Part shown: piece by piece, positions 44,285 to 56,509 of the stretch | Layout: every line of letters begins with the position of its first letter | Numbering within the stretch: the first letter of the stretch is position 1 | Assembly: GCA_014529385.2 (NCBI GenBank) | Contig: CM043968.1 | Span: 127,245,018-127,309,017 of the forward strand | DNA: 64,000 nucleotides | DNA from: Adiantum capillus-veneris | Lineage: Eukaryota; Streptophyta; Polypodiopsida; Polypodiales; Pteridaceae | Reading direction: 5' to 3' | Program-made: the position numbers and the translations under genes | The notes under the pieces: model-generated | What the model was told of the DNA's origin: nothing | Seen by the model: only the letters and a program-made list of their open reading frames with translations | The model's database searches: none

Positions 44285-47023
44285 TTGATGAATTTAAGGT
44301 CAGGAAGATACATTTTTAGAGACCAGAAGGTGGGAGGTGACCAAGGTAGCTTAGTGTCCACCGAAGAGAGTGTAACTCAGGCAAGGCTAGATCCACTAGC
44401 ACCGATTATTGAGGAGGGTAGTGATACTGACACTGTGTCAGACAGATCTTTCTTCATGATGGGTGGCCAATATCCAGGAGGTTTTACCTATGACGGACCA
44501 ATGCCAGGAGGAAGCACCTCCCTAAATTCTTTGAATGATTCCAAGTTCACTCTGATCTTCTTAGAAGGAACAAACTCAAGGGGAGCCCTAGTCTATTTTG
44601 ATTATCGAGGACGCAAGTGCATTTGTATTGAAGAAAGACCGGCTCAGAGATTGGAGATAATTCAAATCTATGATGATGGAGATAGATTCCGAGACGAAAA
44701 GGGGAACCACTATCTGATAGTTAGTAACCCTAAAGATTACAACAGATATGGAGATAACGTGGCAAAGGGGAAAATGGTTTCAGAAACTCAAGAACCGCCA
44801 CCAAACATTGATCGACCTGGAGAAATTTTTATGTATGATAAGAAAACAACCAGGGTTTCAACTTATAATGAGAACGTGGGAATCTACAAGCATGAGAGCG
44901 AGGGACTAGTCTCTTACTTTCGCTGCAAAGAACCATACTTAACTGAGTTAAGCAAAGACAAGGTTCTTTACTTATTCTCTTATGAAACTGCTATGGGGAA
45001 GGATATAGTTTTTATTGATAGGTACGGGCGGGAATACCAATGTATTCTCCCAGAGGAGGTAGAAAAGGCAACAGTTCCAGGAGCATCAACATATGCCCCC
45101 GATGAAGTGCCAAGAGCCACCTACACCCCTAGCAAGTCTACAAATCCCTTTTCAGAGGAGTATGACGCTACCTCACATTCTACCCGACCGCAGACATGCA
45201 ACAACCAAAATCAACCAGCAACTCAGCCATCATTGCAGGCATGGCTTCGACAGAGTGCAACATTGGAGCAAGACTGAAATCGAGATGGTTATCAAGCTGC
45301 ACGAGGGCTAAGGGATTTGCAAGAACCACCACTCTATTCAAGGTATTAAGGAGAGAGTAAGCCAAAGACTCAAGGGTCAACAGAGCCTAGAAGACCACCC
45401 ATAGAACGAGTTCGAAGAGATGAACCATCTCTTGCAAGAACTGTTAGAAATTATGGCTTAGGAGCACCATTGGGAGAGGAACCAGCTTACTACAGAAGAC
45501 CAGAGGAAGTATATCGATTAGGACGTGAAGATCCAATGATGAGGTTTGTAGACCATCGTAGAATTAGACCTTCTCAAGTGCAAAAATGGGTAAACAAGAA
45601 ATACACGGGAAACAGAGATCCAAGAGATCATGTAGCAGCCTTTGTGCATGTAATTAGAGCGGAAGAGGTGTTAGACTTCCCTACCCAATTTGTAGGGTTT
45701 AGACTAACCCTAGAGGATGACGCTGCTACTTGGTTTGACTCTGTGGAGCGTAGAGACTTTGAGTCTATGCAGGAGGTGTTTGACGAGTTTATCGAGGAAT
45801 TCTCACAAAGGGGGATAGCTCATAATACCGTCTCACAAATCCATAAATTCAAACAGAAAGACGGGGAATCTGTGTGAAAGGCAGTCCTAAGACTAAAAAG
45901 ATATGTTAAGTTTTGTCCTGTGAAAGAACTGCCAACTCAGTCCAGACTTATGCTTAGATTTATCCAAGAACTAAGGAATGCAGATCTCTAGAAGGACTTA
46001 CATATGAAGAGGAGCACAACGTTGAATGAGTTAACCAAGGAGGCTCTTTACCTTGTAGACAATTGTGCTGTCTACAAAGAGGGTGAGTTCAAGGATCTTG
46101 ACGACGATTCATCTTCACAACAAAGTGGAAGCAATTCTTCTATGACAGCCCAGAAAGGAGAAGTAGCTGTAAACCAGGAGCAGCTTGTGGAGGAAGTGCT
46201 AAAAAAGATTAACTTGTACGCCAAACCCTAAGCTAAACAGCCCAAGTGGTGTGCTATTGAACAAAAATGGACAAACCATGGAACGGAGGAATGTTATTAC
46301 AACAAGGGATATGTGAGAGAGAGACCTTACGCTCCCCAAGCTCAGGTAACTTCTCCTCAAATTCCACCGATGCCTATATATCAAGTAGGAAACCTACCAG
46401 GACCTGTAGGTGTGGAAAGACCACAACCAGTGTTGGGGCAACAACCACCCCTACTAGGATTACGACCAGTCGGCATAAGATACACACCAACTGTAACCGA
46501 ATCAGAAGAGAAGGCTTTGGTGCCTATGCATGCATATTATGAAGATCCAAATGGATATGCGGCAAACCTTGTCTATTATCCACTGGAAGAACCCTCGACA
46601 CCAGAACCATGGAGCATGATAGGAAATACAGGACCACCAACAGCTGCACATGCAGCAGGAGAAAGAAGATATAGCTTAGATGAACGAACATTGTTGTTAA
46701 TAGCCAACGGAGGCATGGGCGGACAGAGACATGCATACCCACAAAGAGGAGCTCAAGGAGAACCTCAACAGCCTAAAGGACCCTGCTACAAGTATGGTGG
46801 AGACCATTGGCTAAGAGACTGTCCTCATGATGACATCATTAGAGTCAACACATATTGCACTGAGTGTGGAGTTACTCATTTGATTCCTGATTATCCTAAG
46901 AACCCGAGCAAAGGAGAAAAAACTATCTTGAACATACTAAAAACAATGCCTTCCAGTGGAGGGTCAGAAAATGAAACAATCATACCTATTCAGGCGGTGA
47001 CACAGCCCAAGATCAAAAATTGA
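44285..47023 (+). pseudogene. Element G gag, with long N-terminal region
   Basis: One frame throughout, interrupted by TGA 45275, TAA near 45350, TGA 45875, TAG 45989 and TAA 46229. The first 330 codons (from MMNLRSGRYIF) have no zinc or capsid motif and contain related segments (VYFDYRGRKCICI; VFIDRYGREYQCI). The capsid part spans 45590-46230 (WVNKKYTGNRDPRDHVAAF; ATWFDSVERRDF). Two Cys/His clusters follow near 46780-46880 (CYKYGGDHWLRDC; YCTECGVTHLIPDY), the first lacking one Cys. It ends at TGA 47021-47023, overlapping the next ATG. Several stops fall where Trp (TGG) is likely. Confidence 0.8.
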
Positions 47024-48603
47024 TGAACGAGCCCATAATTGAAGAGACAAAAACCGATGCCCCAAGTTCAGAAACGGAAAATCAGAGAAGCACTTGGAAA
47101 GCTAGAAAGGCGCGGATAAAAGCCAGGAAAGAACGAGAGCAAACAGCTCTATCCGAGGAGTTAAAACACACAAAGGATAGATTAGAGCGGTTAGAGGATC
47201 TAGCCAGCTTAAGCTCACACACCGCGGCAACCATAGCACCCAAGGAAATGGCAGAGCCCAAAAGTGCAGGATCAAGAGGATCAATACTGGCAGACAAGGT
47301 AAATGAGCAGTTGGATGCACTTCTAAAAGCTTATGAAGCCAGACTCAAAAAGAACCAAACCCAAGAGCAAAGATGGATGACTTATCCATATGCTGAAATA
47401 GAAAAATAAAGGTTGGAAATGTGTAGAAAGATGATTGAAACAACTCAATCTTTGATAGAAAACCCGCTTGGTAAACCTGCAAATTGGCATGAGGTACCAG
47501 CTCCAACCCCTATCCAACCAGCTTTAGAGGAACAAGTAGAAACGAAGGAAAGACTCACAAATGCCTATGAGTCCAAGGGAGAGCCTATCATAGTGCCAAA
47601 AACAACAGATGAGGCAAGTGACGGGTTCCATCCTAAAACATTGACAGAAATGGGTAAGGACTGTAACGGTCTAGATGATCTGTGGAAGCAAATCCGTGAG
47701 GCCAACGAGGCTAACAGGGTGAGTAACCACATGAACAACACGAGAAAAGAGAAAAATGAGATCTTACCTCCTATTGAAGAATTTGAGGCAAGATCACAAG
47801 TGAACTTTGACATACATTCACAAGGGGGAGACCAGGGATCAATTAGTTCGGGGCACAACCAACCAGACTCGCTGAAAACTCTACCCTCTTACCTAGGAGA
47901 GTATGAAGCCAAGTCTGAGGTGAGAGCCATCCCATCTCAAAGACTTTCTTCTAATAAAGTGATGGATTCACAAGGGTTGATTGAGTTATTATCCACCCCG
48001 GTGGCATGCACAATCACATTAGCCGAACTCCTAAGGTTACGACCAAACATGTGGACCACAGTAGGCAAATGCCTAGAAAAATTTGGAGTGAAAGACCCCA
48101 CCTCGAAGCTTCAGGAAGGGATCAGAGAATTGGACAGGCCTCAACTAAACACTAGGCCAGTACCATCAAACAAAGTTGGAGAGTATTGCGAAGGAGAACA
48201 TGGAAACACAACGCTACCAGTAGAATTCCAAGGAGTAGTTTCCAAAGCTATTCTTGATAGTGGTGCAGGAGTTGCTATCGCCACCAAAGAAATCTGGAAA
48301 AAATGGAAAAAACCAGCTTTAAGAGCTACCAGAATGAAATTGCAATTGGCAGATGGGTTCATGGAGAAGCCTCTAGGACTCTTAGAAAAAGTGATTGTCA
48401 CTTCGTGTGGAATCGAGTATGAACATACATTTGCAATAGTCGATTTCGACAAAAAGAACAATGACGAGATCATTTTGGGAAGACCATTCATGAGACAATT
48501 GAAGATGGTCAAGGATTGGGGTTACGACCACATATACCTCAGACATGGCGAGACAACAACAAAAATACACCTGAAAGACCATAGTTACAAGGATGTGAAC
48601 TAG
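47023..48603 (+). pseudogene. Element G first protease region
   Basis: Opens at ATG 47023, overlapping the gag stop (TGATG), and carries one TAA at 47407-47409. A Lys/Glu-rich coiled-coil-like stretch (47080-47230) precedes the retropepsin. AILDSGAGVAIATK has the catalytic Asp codon at 48255. A flap-like GFMEKPLG follows, then IILGRPFMRQL near 48472. It ends TAG 48601-48603. It closely resembles the protease of element I. Confidence 0.85.
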
Positions 48604-49680
48604 ACACCAGTGGAAGAGTTTGATTCAGCTACAGTCGCAGGATCGGAACTCCTAGCATGGTTAGGGAAACAAAAAGAGCTATGGATGTGCGGAGCTTCAC
48701 ATTGTGAAGCCTAAAAAGAGAGGAATGCGTCTTAGAAAGAGCGATTGAGGACAAGGAGTATATTTTGGAACCTTTTTCTGAAGATGCCTTAGAACCTCTG
48801 GAATGGGAACACATACTAGCAACATTGGATGTCTGTACCATTACAGATAGTCCAACAACAAAATTTTGTGATAAGGATGGCTATGATCTGCTACCCTACT
48901 ACATGGTAAGCATTATACCAGGAGGAGATGAGACGATAGAACCACCAGAACAAGAAGAGTTTTATAACTCCTCTGAACATCTGGAAGTAAACAACGATGC
49001 AGATAATAAGTGTTCAGACAACTCAAGTGAGCATGGGGGGAAAACTAGGAATATCAAGTTTTATGATTTTGCTAATCAGCACCCTAGACGCCAAGAACGC
49101 TATAGGAGAAAATGGGCAGAAAACAAAGCGAGAGAGAACCTGATGCCCAGGATAAAAGGTAAAACTCATTATCTGATGCTTGTAAAAGCAGGTGATTGTG
49201 TAAAAGATCAAATATCAGGAAGGTTCTCAAAAGTTCAAAGAAAGAACGCGAGAGAAAAAAAAACAAGTACGAAAAGCTAAAACAGAAACAAAATCACAAA
49301 AATCTCAAAAATAAAAAAAAGAAACAACGAACGACCAAGAGTGGACCAAACTGGAGCGTAAACAGAAATACCAAGAACTGAAACGGTCTTTACAAGAGAT
49401 ATGGACTATTGAGGAAGATAGTGATGGTAAAGGGGAGTCAGAAAAGAGAAACATGAATGTACCATCACACTATCGGAAATTCACCATCCAGGACAGAAAA
49501 ATCATAATGACACCACCAGTCAGGGAAAGAACAAACCAGGAATCTTACGATGGGCCAGAAAATGCAAAAAGGATAGACCTCGCGGAACCAGGTGAGAAGC
49601 CTCAGCTGGTCTATATCGCAACTGATTTAGAGCCTGAATAAGAAGAACGGCTAACACAACTTCTCAAGAAGTATAAAGAT
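48604..49680 (+). pseudogene. Element G spacer between protease and reverse transcriptase
   Basis: Frames change here. A 48765-49280 segment (LEWEHILATLDVC and later basic RRQERYRRKWAENK) parallels the region after the protease in element I. A 49453-49641 frame leads into reverse transcriptase, with TAA at 49639. Confidence 0.6.
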
Positions 49681-51089
49681 GTGTTTGCATGGTCCTATAA
49701 AGACCTCAAAGGAGTTGATCCATCGATATGTCAACATACAATTCCTTTGAAATTGGATGCAAAACCTAGCAAACAACGTCCTTATACATATAATGACACA
49801 TTTGCTAAACGAATCAAGGAGGAGATTGACAAGCTGATGGAAGATGAATTCATTTATGAAATCAAACATACCGATTGGGTGTCACCCATTGTGGTAGTCC
49901 CCAAAAAGAACGAAAAATTGCGAGTGTGTGTAAACCTCAAAAAGGTAAATGCAGCCACCATAAGGGATAATTATCCCTTGCCAATCACTGAACATGTACT
50001 TGAGAGGGTGGACGGGAAACGGGCTTATTCCTTTCTGAACGGGTTTTCAGGATACAATTGGTAATTGCAATGGAGGATCAACACAAAACAGCGTTTGCCA
50101 CAGAATGGGAAATATATGCATATCGAGTTATGCCGTTTGGCTTAAATAATGCCCCAGCTACCTTTCAAAGGTTAATGACGCACGCGTTCTAAGAATACCT
50201 GAGAATATTATTAGAAATATACATGGATGATCTTTGTGTACACTCCCTTCTACGAGAGGAACATATTAACCATTTGCAAAAGGTATTTGAAAAATACAGG
50301 ACATATCGAATTTGTCTTAACCCGGAAAAGTGCATTTTCATGGTTAGGCAAGGCCGCATCTTAGGACACATTGTCTCAAGAGATGGCATAACCGCTGACC
50401 TAGACAAAGTCAAAGTCATAGTAGACCTACCCAGGCCTACTAATGCGAAATAAGTGCAATCCTTCATGGGACACTGTGGGTATTATCGAAGATTCATATA
50501 TATGTATGCAGTCATCGCACAACCTCTGTATCGTTTGCTAGTCAATTTCGACTAAACCGAGGAGTGTGAAACTTCATTCCAAAAGCTGAAGAAAAACCTT
50601 GTATCAGCAACTGTACTTAAAGCATCAGATTGGGAAAAAATATTCCATGTTCACATTGATGCTTCTGCATATGCAATCGGGAGTATTCTGGCTCAACCTG
50701 GAGACGGAACAATGGATTTTCCAGTTTTTTATGCAAGCCGACAGTTAAACAGTGCGGAAAAGAACTATACAACCACCGAAAGAGAGGGGTTAGGAATTTA
50801 TGCTGTAAAGAAATTTCGGCATTATTTACTCACAAACAAATTTGTGTTCTTCACAGATCATCAAGCTCTTTTGTATCTGGTAAATAAACCATGCAATACA
50901 GGGAGAATTGTACGCTGGTTTATTATATTGCTAGAGTTTGATTTCAGAGTAGTAGTCAAAAAGGGTAAAACCCATCTACGGGCGGATCATCTTTCAAGGA
51001 TACACAATGGGGAAGCTCTTGAAGCAGTGGACGATGACATACCGGATGCTTATCTTTTCAATATTGAAATGATACCCAAATGGTCTTAG
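49681..51089 (+). pseudogene. Element G reverse transcriptase and RNase H
   Basis: Starts VFAWSYKDLKGVDP. WVSPIVVVPKKN and FLNGFSGYN are followed by a frameshift near 50060. Then come VMPFGLNNAPATFQR and the catalytic YMDD (50220-50231), GHIVSRDGI, and a frame with TAA 50451 and TAA near 50555. RNase H has HIDASAYAIGSILAQ, FYASRQLNSAEKNYTTTERE and TDHQALLYLVNK, with the catalytic Asp and Glu present. I see no second (archaeal-type) RNase H before integrase, unlike element H. Confidence 0.9.
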
Positions 51090-51589
51090 AAAATTGTTAG
51101 CATTCTTTCCTTTGGATGTAGGTTTGATAACACGGAAGATAGATCCAAACAACAAACAATTCGACAAATAAAAAACTTCCAGTTGTTTGCAGGACGGCTG
51201 TATCATCTAGGATCGGACCAAATTCTACAATTATGTATAAATCTGGAAGAATTCGAGTGTTACCTTGAAGAGGCACATGTCCAGGATTGTGCTTTTCATT
51301 GTTCAACAGTGAAAACACACCAGAGACTAAAATAGTTAGGGATTTATTGGCCAACTATGTATGCAGACACACATGCTTATGTCAACAATTGTACTATATG
51401 TAGTGCCAAACGACCAGTGGATCACGCGACATTGTTTTAGGTAAACATTGCAGCTGCATGGAGTCAATATATCATTGATTTCTTAACCACAAGGACGTTT
51501 CCTGAAAACATAATAAGAGCACGGAAAAGGGCTATAGAGCTGGAGGCTCGTGACTTTCAGTTAATTGGGAACCAACTCTATAAGTGAGG

Positions 51590-52746
51590 AAAGGACAATC
51601 AACTTAGAATCTGTGCAAGTGAAAGTGAATACCTGCTCATTCTAGAACATGCACATGGAGGTATAAGTGGAGGATATTTTTCGGGCGATAAGACGACAAA
51701 AATTGTCTTAACCGCAGGAATATGGTGGCCTACATTGCATATGGATGCTGAAGAGTTTGTAAAGCGTTGTGACGCATGTCAGCGCACCAAGGTGCCGATA
51801 AAGAGAGATGAGATGCCGCTACGGCCAATGATGGGAGCAAGGGCATTTGCAAAATGGGGCATTGATTTTGTGGGACCTATTTCACCCCGTGCATATTTGC
51901 ACCCATACCCAATATATCATTGTGGCTACGGACTATCTCACAAAATGGGCGGAAGCCAAGGAAACACAAAAAGCAGATGCATGGACCACTGCACAATTTT
52001 TGTATGAGAATGTTTTTGTACGATATGGTTTACCAATAGAAATTGTCAGTGATCGTGGAACACATTTTCTTAATGAAGTCATTGAATATTTGCTAGAGGA
52101 ATTCATGGTCATACATAGGAACTTTGCTCCATATCATCCACAGGCAAATGGACAAGCTGAGGCTACAAATAAAACACTATGCACGGTTCTCACTAAAATT
52201 GTATCAGAAACAAGAACAAATTGGGATCATCAGCTACACTCAACATTATTGGCATACATGGTAGCTTACAAAACATAGATAGGAACGACACCATACAACA
52301 TGGTGTTTGGCTTAAATGCTATATTACCCATAGAGTTTTTAATCCCAACTCTACGAGTAGCGGAACGCCTAGAATGGACAGGGCATGAGCTCTCTTCAAG
52401 AATAGATGACCTTGAAAAGCTAGATGAACTTTGCTTGAGAGCTGTAGCTTCTATCTATGCTAAAAAGAGAAGACAAAAAGAGTTTTTTGACAAGCATGTG
52501 CGCACAAAAGAGTTCAAAACAGGTGATTATGTACTTGTTTATAATTTGAAGCAACATGCCAAGAAACTTAAAAAGCGAGGGATGGGACCTTTTGTGATTA
52601 GTGATCTATTACAAAGCGGACCTGTCAAGCTTGCTACATTAGTAGGTGAAGAAATGTCAAATTGGATTAGTGGGTGTCGATTAAAGAAATATCATTTACC
52701 ACTAACACAGGATATGCTTCAACAAATCCATCAAGGAAAACAATGA
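51590..52746 (+). pseudogene. Element G integrase
   Basis: The HHCC zinc region (EHAHGGISGGYF, then CDACQRTKVP near 51770-51795) is followed by GIDFVGPI. A one-base shift lies near 51890. The core has ATDYLTKWAE, SDRGTHF and HPQANGQAEATNK, i.e. D, D and E. The C-terminal part (FDKHVRTKEFKTGDYVLVYN, then GPFVISDLL) ends at TGA 52744-52746. The frame from 51900 onward continues unchanged into the next domain. Confidence 0.9.
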
Positions 52747-53274
52747 ATGAAGGAGAAACAGAGGGTACGAGAAGAAGCTCAAGCAGAAGCACAAGAACGC
52801 ATTGCAAAAAGAAGACTTCTGTGACAACAACAACAATGTGGAGCACCATTGCGAATCAATGCCATTCGACTAACGAAGTTTGATGACGTCAAAGTGGAGT
52901 TAATAATTGAAGTCAAAGTGGGTAGCAACCAAGTTCAATAGACGACATTGCTTGATTCTGGAGCTCAAGCAAATTTAATCTCTTATGGATTATACAAACA
53001 GCTCAAGCCCACAGGTCAACTTCATCCTACTCCACAGGTGCTGGAAACTAGTACATCATACTTGTTGAAAACATTGGGCTGAAATCTATTGCATGTACAA
53101 GTACATCAATATATTTACCCACACAAGTTTTATGTAGTCGAAGATGAAAGCACACAACACCCCATGTTGTTGGGACAACCTTGGCAAAAAGAGTACAATG
53201 TGCAAATAGATTGGAATGCGAATGCAGTCAAAATTCAGCATGCACAAGAACAACATGTAATAGCCTTTGCTTAG
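52747..53274 (+). pseudogene. Second retropepsin-like domain of element G, after integrase
   Basis: Same frame as the integrase C-terminus, broken by TGA near 52822, TAG 52939-52941, TGA near 53080 and TAG 53272. After a basic Gln/Arg-rich linker the frame reads KVELIIEVKVGSNQVQ, then TLLDSGAQANLIS (catalytic Asp codon 52954). VHQYIYPHKFYVVEDES and MLLGQPWQKEY follow near 53163. The spacing of DSGA to the hydrophobic LLG motif, about 70 residues, fits a retropepsin fold. It is not a copy of the first protease, which has AILDSGAGVAIAT and IILGRPFM. A domain here is not standard for Athila, Tat or chromoviruses as I know them. Confidence 0.72.
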
Positions 53275-53979
53275 CAACCCCGTAATAATTAGCTGCCAAT
53301 AATGCAATCACTGGAAAAAGAGCCAAAAGCAAGGGTACCACCAAAGAAAAACATGATACCCAAGGCTAACAAACAAAAAACTGCCAAACATGCTCACTAC
53401 ATATATACGAAGCCACCAACCGCAGTAAAAAGATCAAGGTTACCAAAACAAGAGAAACAAGTATGGATGCGGAATGATAGAGATGACATGGCAGAAAAAA
53501 AACAATACAACGGAAGAATTCAACCGAAGCAGATAGTTCAACCAAAAATCAAGGGAATAAAACAGATATGGATCCCAAAGAAAATGATCATCAATAACTC
53601 AAATGCGACTCGCATTTGGATCTTGAAATCGAAGCAAAAGGAACTCCCTTCAGTACAAGCAACATCGGAAGGCTGACAGCTGCATATGAAACCAACAAAC
53701 CGACTTATGTGGATGCCAATCAACAACAAAACAATGGCAACCAATGCAGTAGCAATAAACCCTAAACTAGCAAAGACAAGCTACCAATGGAAAGCAAAAG
53801 AGATACGGTCTACGGCCATTCCGGCCAAGCCAATTCTCTCCAAAGAGACAACTACGGCCATATCAACAGTAGCGGCAAAGCAAGAGACTTTTGCAAGAAA
53901 GACAATTAAACAGAGAGTAGTAGAGTTACAACTGTTACTTGCAAAGAAAACAGGAAACATCGATGGCGAATGCCCATAA
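53275..53979 (+). pseudogene. Basic tail of element G with W-x-P-K-like repeats
   Basis: Continues the integrase/second-protease frame, with TAG near 53290 and TGA near 53675. It is rich in Lys, Pro and Gln. Trp-centred motifs recur: QVWMRND (53460), QIWIPKK (53563), RIWILKS (53611), LMWMPIN (53695) and YQWKAK (53785). The frame ends TAA 53977-53979. A similar series occurs in element I. The function is unknown; a nucleic-acid-binding or assembly role is only a guess from the charge. Confidence 0.65.
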
Positions 53980-54275
53980 GCATCTTGCTTATACCCTTCT
54001 CTTGCACATCATTAATTTTTCCATGCATTGACCGAGTTTGCATAAAATAGGGCCACATTACACGGCCAAGCATTAGCACAATTTTTTCAACCTATGCATG
54101 GCACATACTCCTAGGTGATACCTTGTCGTCCGGGAGGACTCCGGCTAGGAGGGGGGGAGGCATTCTCAAATGCGGACCCGATAGCAGAAAGAGCAAAAAA
54201 GGGCATGATTTTCGACTATCTTTAAGAGTTTTTGTTTGATTGCAAAATTTTCTGGACTAACTAGCTTGAGTAAAT
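53980..54275 (+). other. Element G 3' untranslated region with polypurine tract
   Basis: GGCTAGGAGGGGGGGAGG at 54143-54160 could prime plus-strand synthesis. No sequence like the G 5' LTR follows it. Confidence 0.45.
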
Positions 54276-56481
54276 TACACCACAAAACATCATAAGAAAG
54301 GCCACCCCAATCACTGTCTTAAGACCAGGGGAGTCCTCTCCACCCCGTCGCCCTCTTACAATATGTGGGATTTATGGCAACGCCCAGAGACAAGCTATCA
54401 AGAACTTTAAAAAAAACACCAAGACACTTACACATCATTGTTGTCCACTACTTCACGTTGGAAGAGAGACAAAGTATCCAAGCTTAGTCCAAATCCACCC
54501 TCCTGGATTCAACAAATGTTGGGCTTACACTAGTAGGAGAAATGATAGATTTCCTACTCTCAATTGAGTGATCACTCTCTCTTACAATGGCATAGAGTTC
54601 CCTTGCTAATCACCCCTAATACAACACATGCATATGCATAAGACAATGAACTTCCACTCAAGAGCTCCTTCTAGAGAGGTTGAGCTTAGCTTCTCAAGCT
54701 ATAGCATAGTGCTCTTGCTTATGGCTCTCTCCTTTTTGTGCTAGCTACACCCTCCTTTTATAGCAATTTTGAGGGCTAGGGTTACTCCTCTAACCATGGT
54801 TGGGTTAGATTTTCAGCACTTATCTAATTTCTTTTGCTTGGAATTATCAAGAAGTTGGTGTGGATAGATGAAGAAGAGAGAGAGGAGAGAAGTGGAGGTG
54901 ATAGGACTTTTCATAGTAGGTTAGTGTTAGTAAATTAGTAGAGTTAGTATTTTTATTGATTTACAAATGGAATTGGATATTTACAATGGGAGTATCCAAG
55001 TAGGATACAAATAAGGAAGAAAAACTCTTAATAGGTAAGAAAATATGGATTTCTTACAATGTTGATGCTCCAAGTGTCTTGAGTAGGGTCAATTTTGACG
55101 CTTGTTGACGGTCCACTAGCTTTGACGGTACGTTTTTTCTCCACTCTTGACCTTCCTTGGGAGCCAAGGTAAGTGAACATGAGTAATCAATCACCATGAT
55201 GTTGTCTTTCAAGAGAAGAGGTTGAATTTTGTGTTTTTTTGATAGATATGGGTAATATGGAAGAGGAAAAATGAGATTAGGTGGTCAATTGTGGAATGGA
55301 AGTGTGTGTAGGAGACATGAGTTCACCATGATTTCTCTTATTCTTCAAGGTTGAGAAGAAGGTGAGTAGGGTGCAGAGCGGAGTGGTGAGAGAGGTGGGG
55401 ATGATGAGTAGAGAAGTGTGTGTGAAAGAGGAAAATGATAAAGTGAAAGAGGGAGTGTGGCTGCATAGCATGGGCAAACTGGGGTCCACCAATAAAATCA
55501 CAGCTCACAGCTCGTAGCTCAAAAAAATATGAAAAACTTTGAGGTAAAAGTTCAGCCCACGAGCTACAACTTTTGTTTGTATCATCTTTTCAAAATCAGG
55601 GAGCATGTGATCTTTAAAAATTCAGCAAAACCGACTGTTTTTTTTCCACTGCACAAAGTCCTTGTGAGGTCCTTCTTTGGATGATTCTTTTGAATACTTC
55701 CAAGAGTGAGGCCCCCATAGTGCATGCATGCATGCCACATACCTATTGAAGATATTGTTGAGATCATGATATAAGTGAATAGTACAACTAAGAAAATCAA
55801 ATATTGAGAGGTCTAAAAAAATATGTACATGTCAAATATAAATAATATAGGTGGAAAAAATATAAAGGGGTCAAAATAAATCTCTCTCATTATAAATCTA
55901 CCGTAAAAAGATGAATATTTTTGGTGGTCTAATTTATGAGAGTAATAGAGAATAGATGTAGGAAGGAAAAAATCACAATAGTGAAAAAATATACACATAA
56001 ATAGAACTAGTTTTTTGGATTTTTGTTGGGATGGAGTTACACCAAAAATAAGAGAAGCTTGCATGAAATTATTTTTATATGGAATAAAGAGTATGCAAAA
56101 TGGTAAGAAAAAATATGGTAATGGTGAGTCAATGTACATAGCATAAATAACACACCATAGGTAGAAATATTTAAATAAATATCAAAATAATTATGAAAAA
56201 TCTTTTTATTTAGGCCCTATATACAATGAAATATTTACACACAAATGGGCCATAATATACTTATAATTTTTTATTTATATATATATATATTTTTATTTTT
56301 TTGGCTCAACTAGCCTAGTGACTAGCTAATTGAGGGTTTTTAAGAAGATATGGGAAAAGTCCCCTAACTCACACACATCTATATATAGTAAAATGGTAGG
56401 GATAGCCACAGTGTTTGGATGATTTTGGTAGGGTGGGTTAACTCACTATGGCAATTACGGAGAACCGAAAAACGGCTATCA
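54276..56481 (-). repeat. Element H 3' LTR (left edge uncertain)
   Basis: On the minus strand the LTR starts TGATAGCCG right after the polypurine tract. A TATA-like box (minus GCTATAAAAGG, near 54753-54763) suggests U3 from 56481 to about 54760 and R-U5 to the left. No partner LTR is in the window, so the left limit is approximate. Small open frames inside have no known content. Confidence 0.5.
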
Positions 56482-56509
56482 TTAGCCCTCCCCTAGGATG
56501 ATGGTATAT

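Larger units (their letters stand above)
41415..54275 (+). mobile_element. Element G: Ty3/Gypsy element with a second protease after integrase
   Basis: The 5' LTR ends at 42447 and is followed by TGGCACCGTTGCTGGGGA, a primer site typical of Athila/Tat-type plant elements. A 1.8-kb leader with palindromes precedes gag (44285-47023), then protease, reverse transcriptase, RNase H and integrase. The frame then continues into a second retropepsin-like domain and a W-x-P-K-rich tail up to 53979. No 3' LTR is seen before element H begins; I infer that H is inserted in the 3' region of G and that G resumes beyond the window. Many stops make it inactive. The left edge (TG at 41415) is a guess. Confidence 0.85.

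Noticed and set aside
47565-47858. Minus-strand frames opposite the G gag-pol region
   Set aside because: Antisense shadows of the coding frame; no independent evidence.
48765-49280. Possible extra gene between G protease and reverse transcriptase
   Set aside because: It aligns in order with the region after the protease in element I and is better read as part of the polyprotein spacer.
55277-56139. Small minus-strand frames in the H LTR
   Set aside because: AT-rich, no motif, and located in the U3 region of an LTR.
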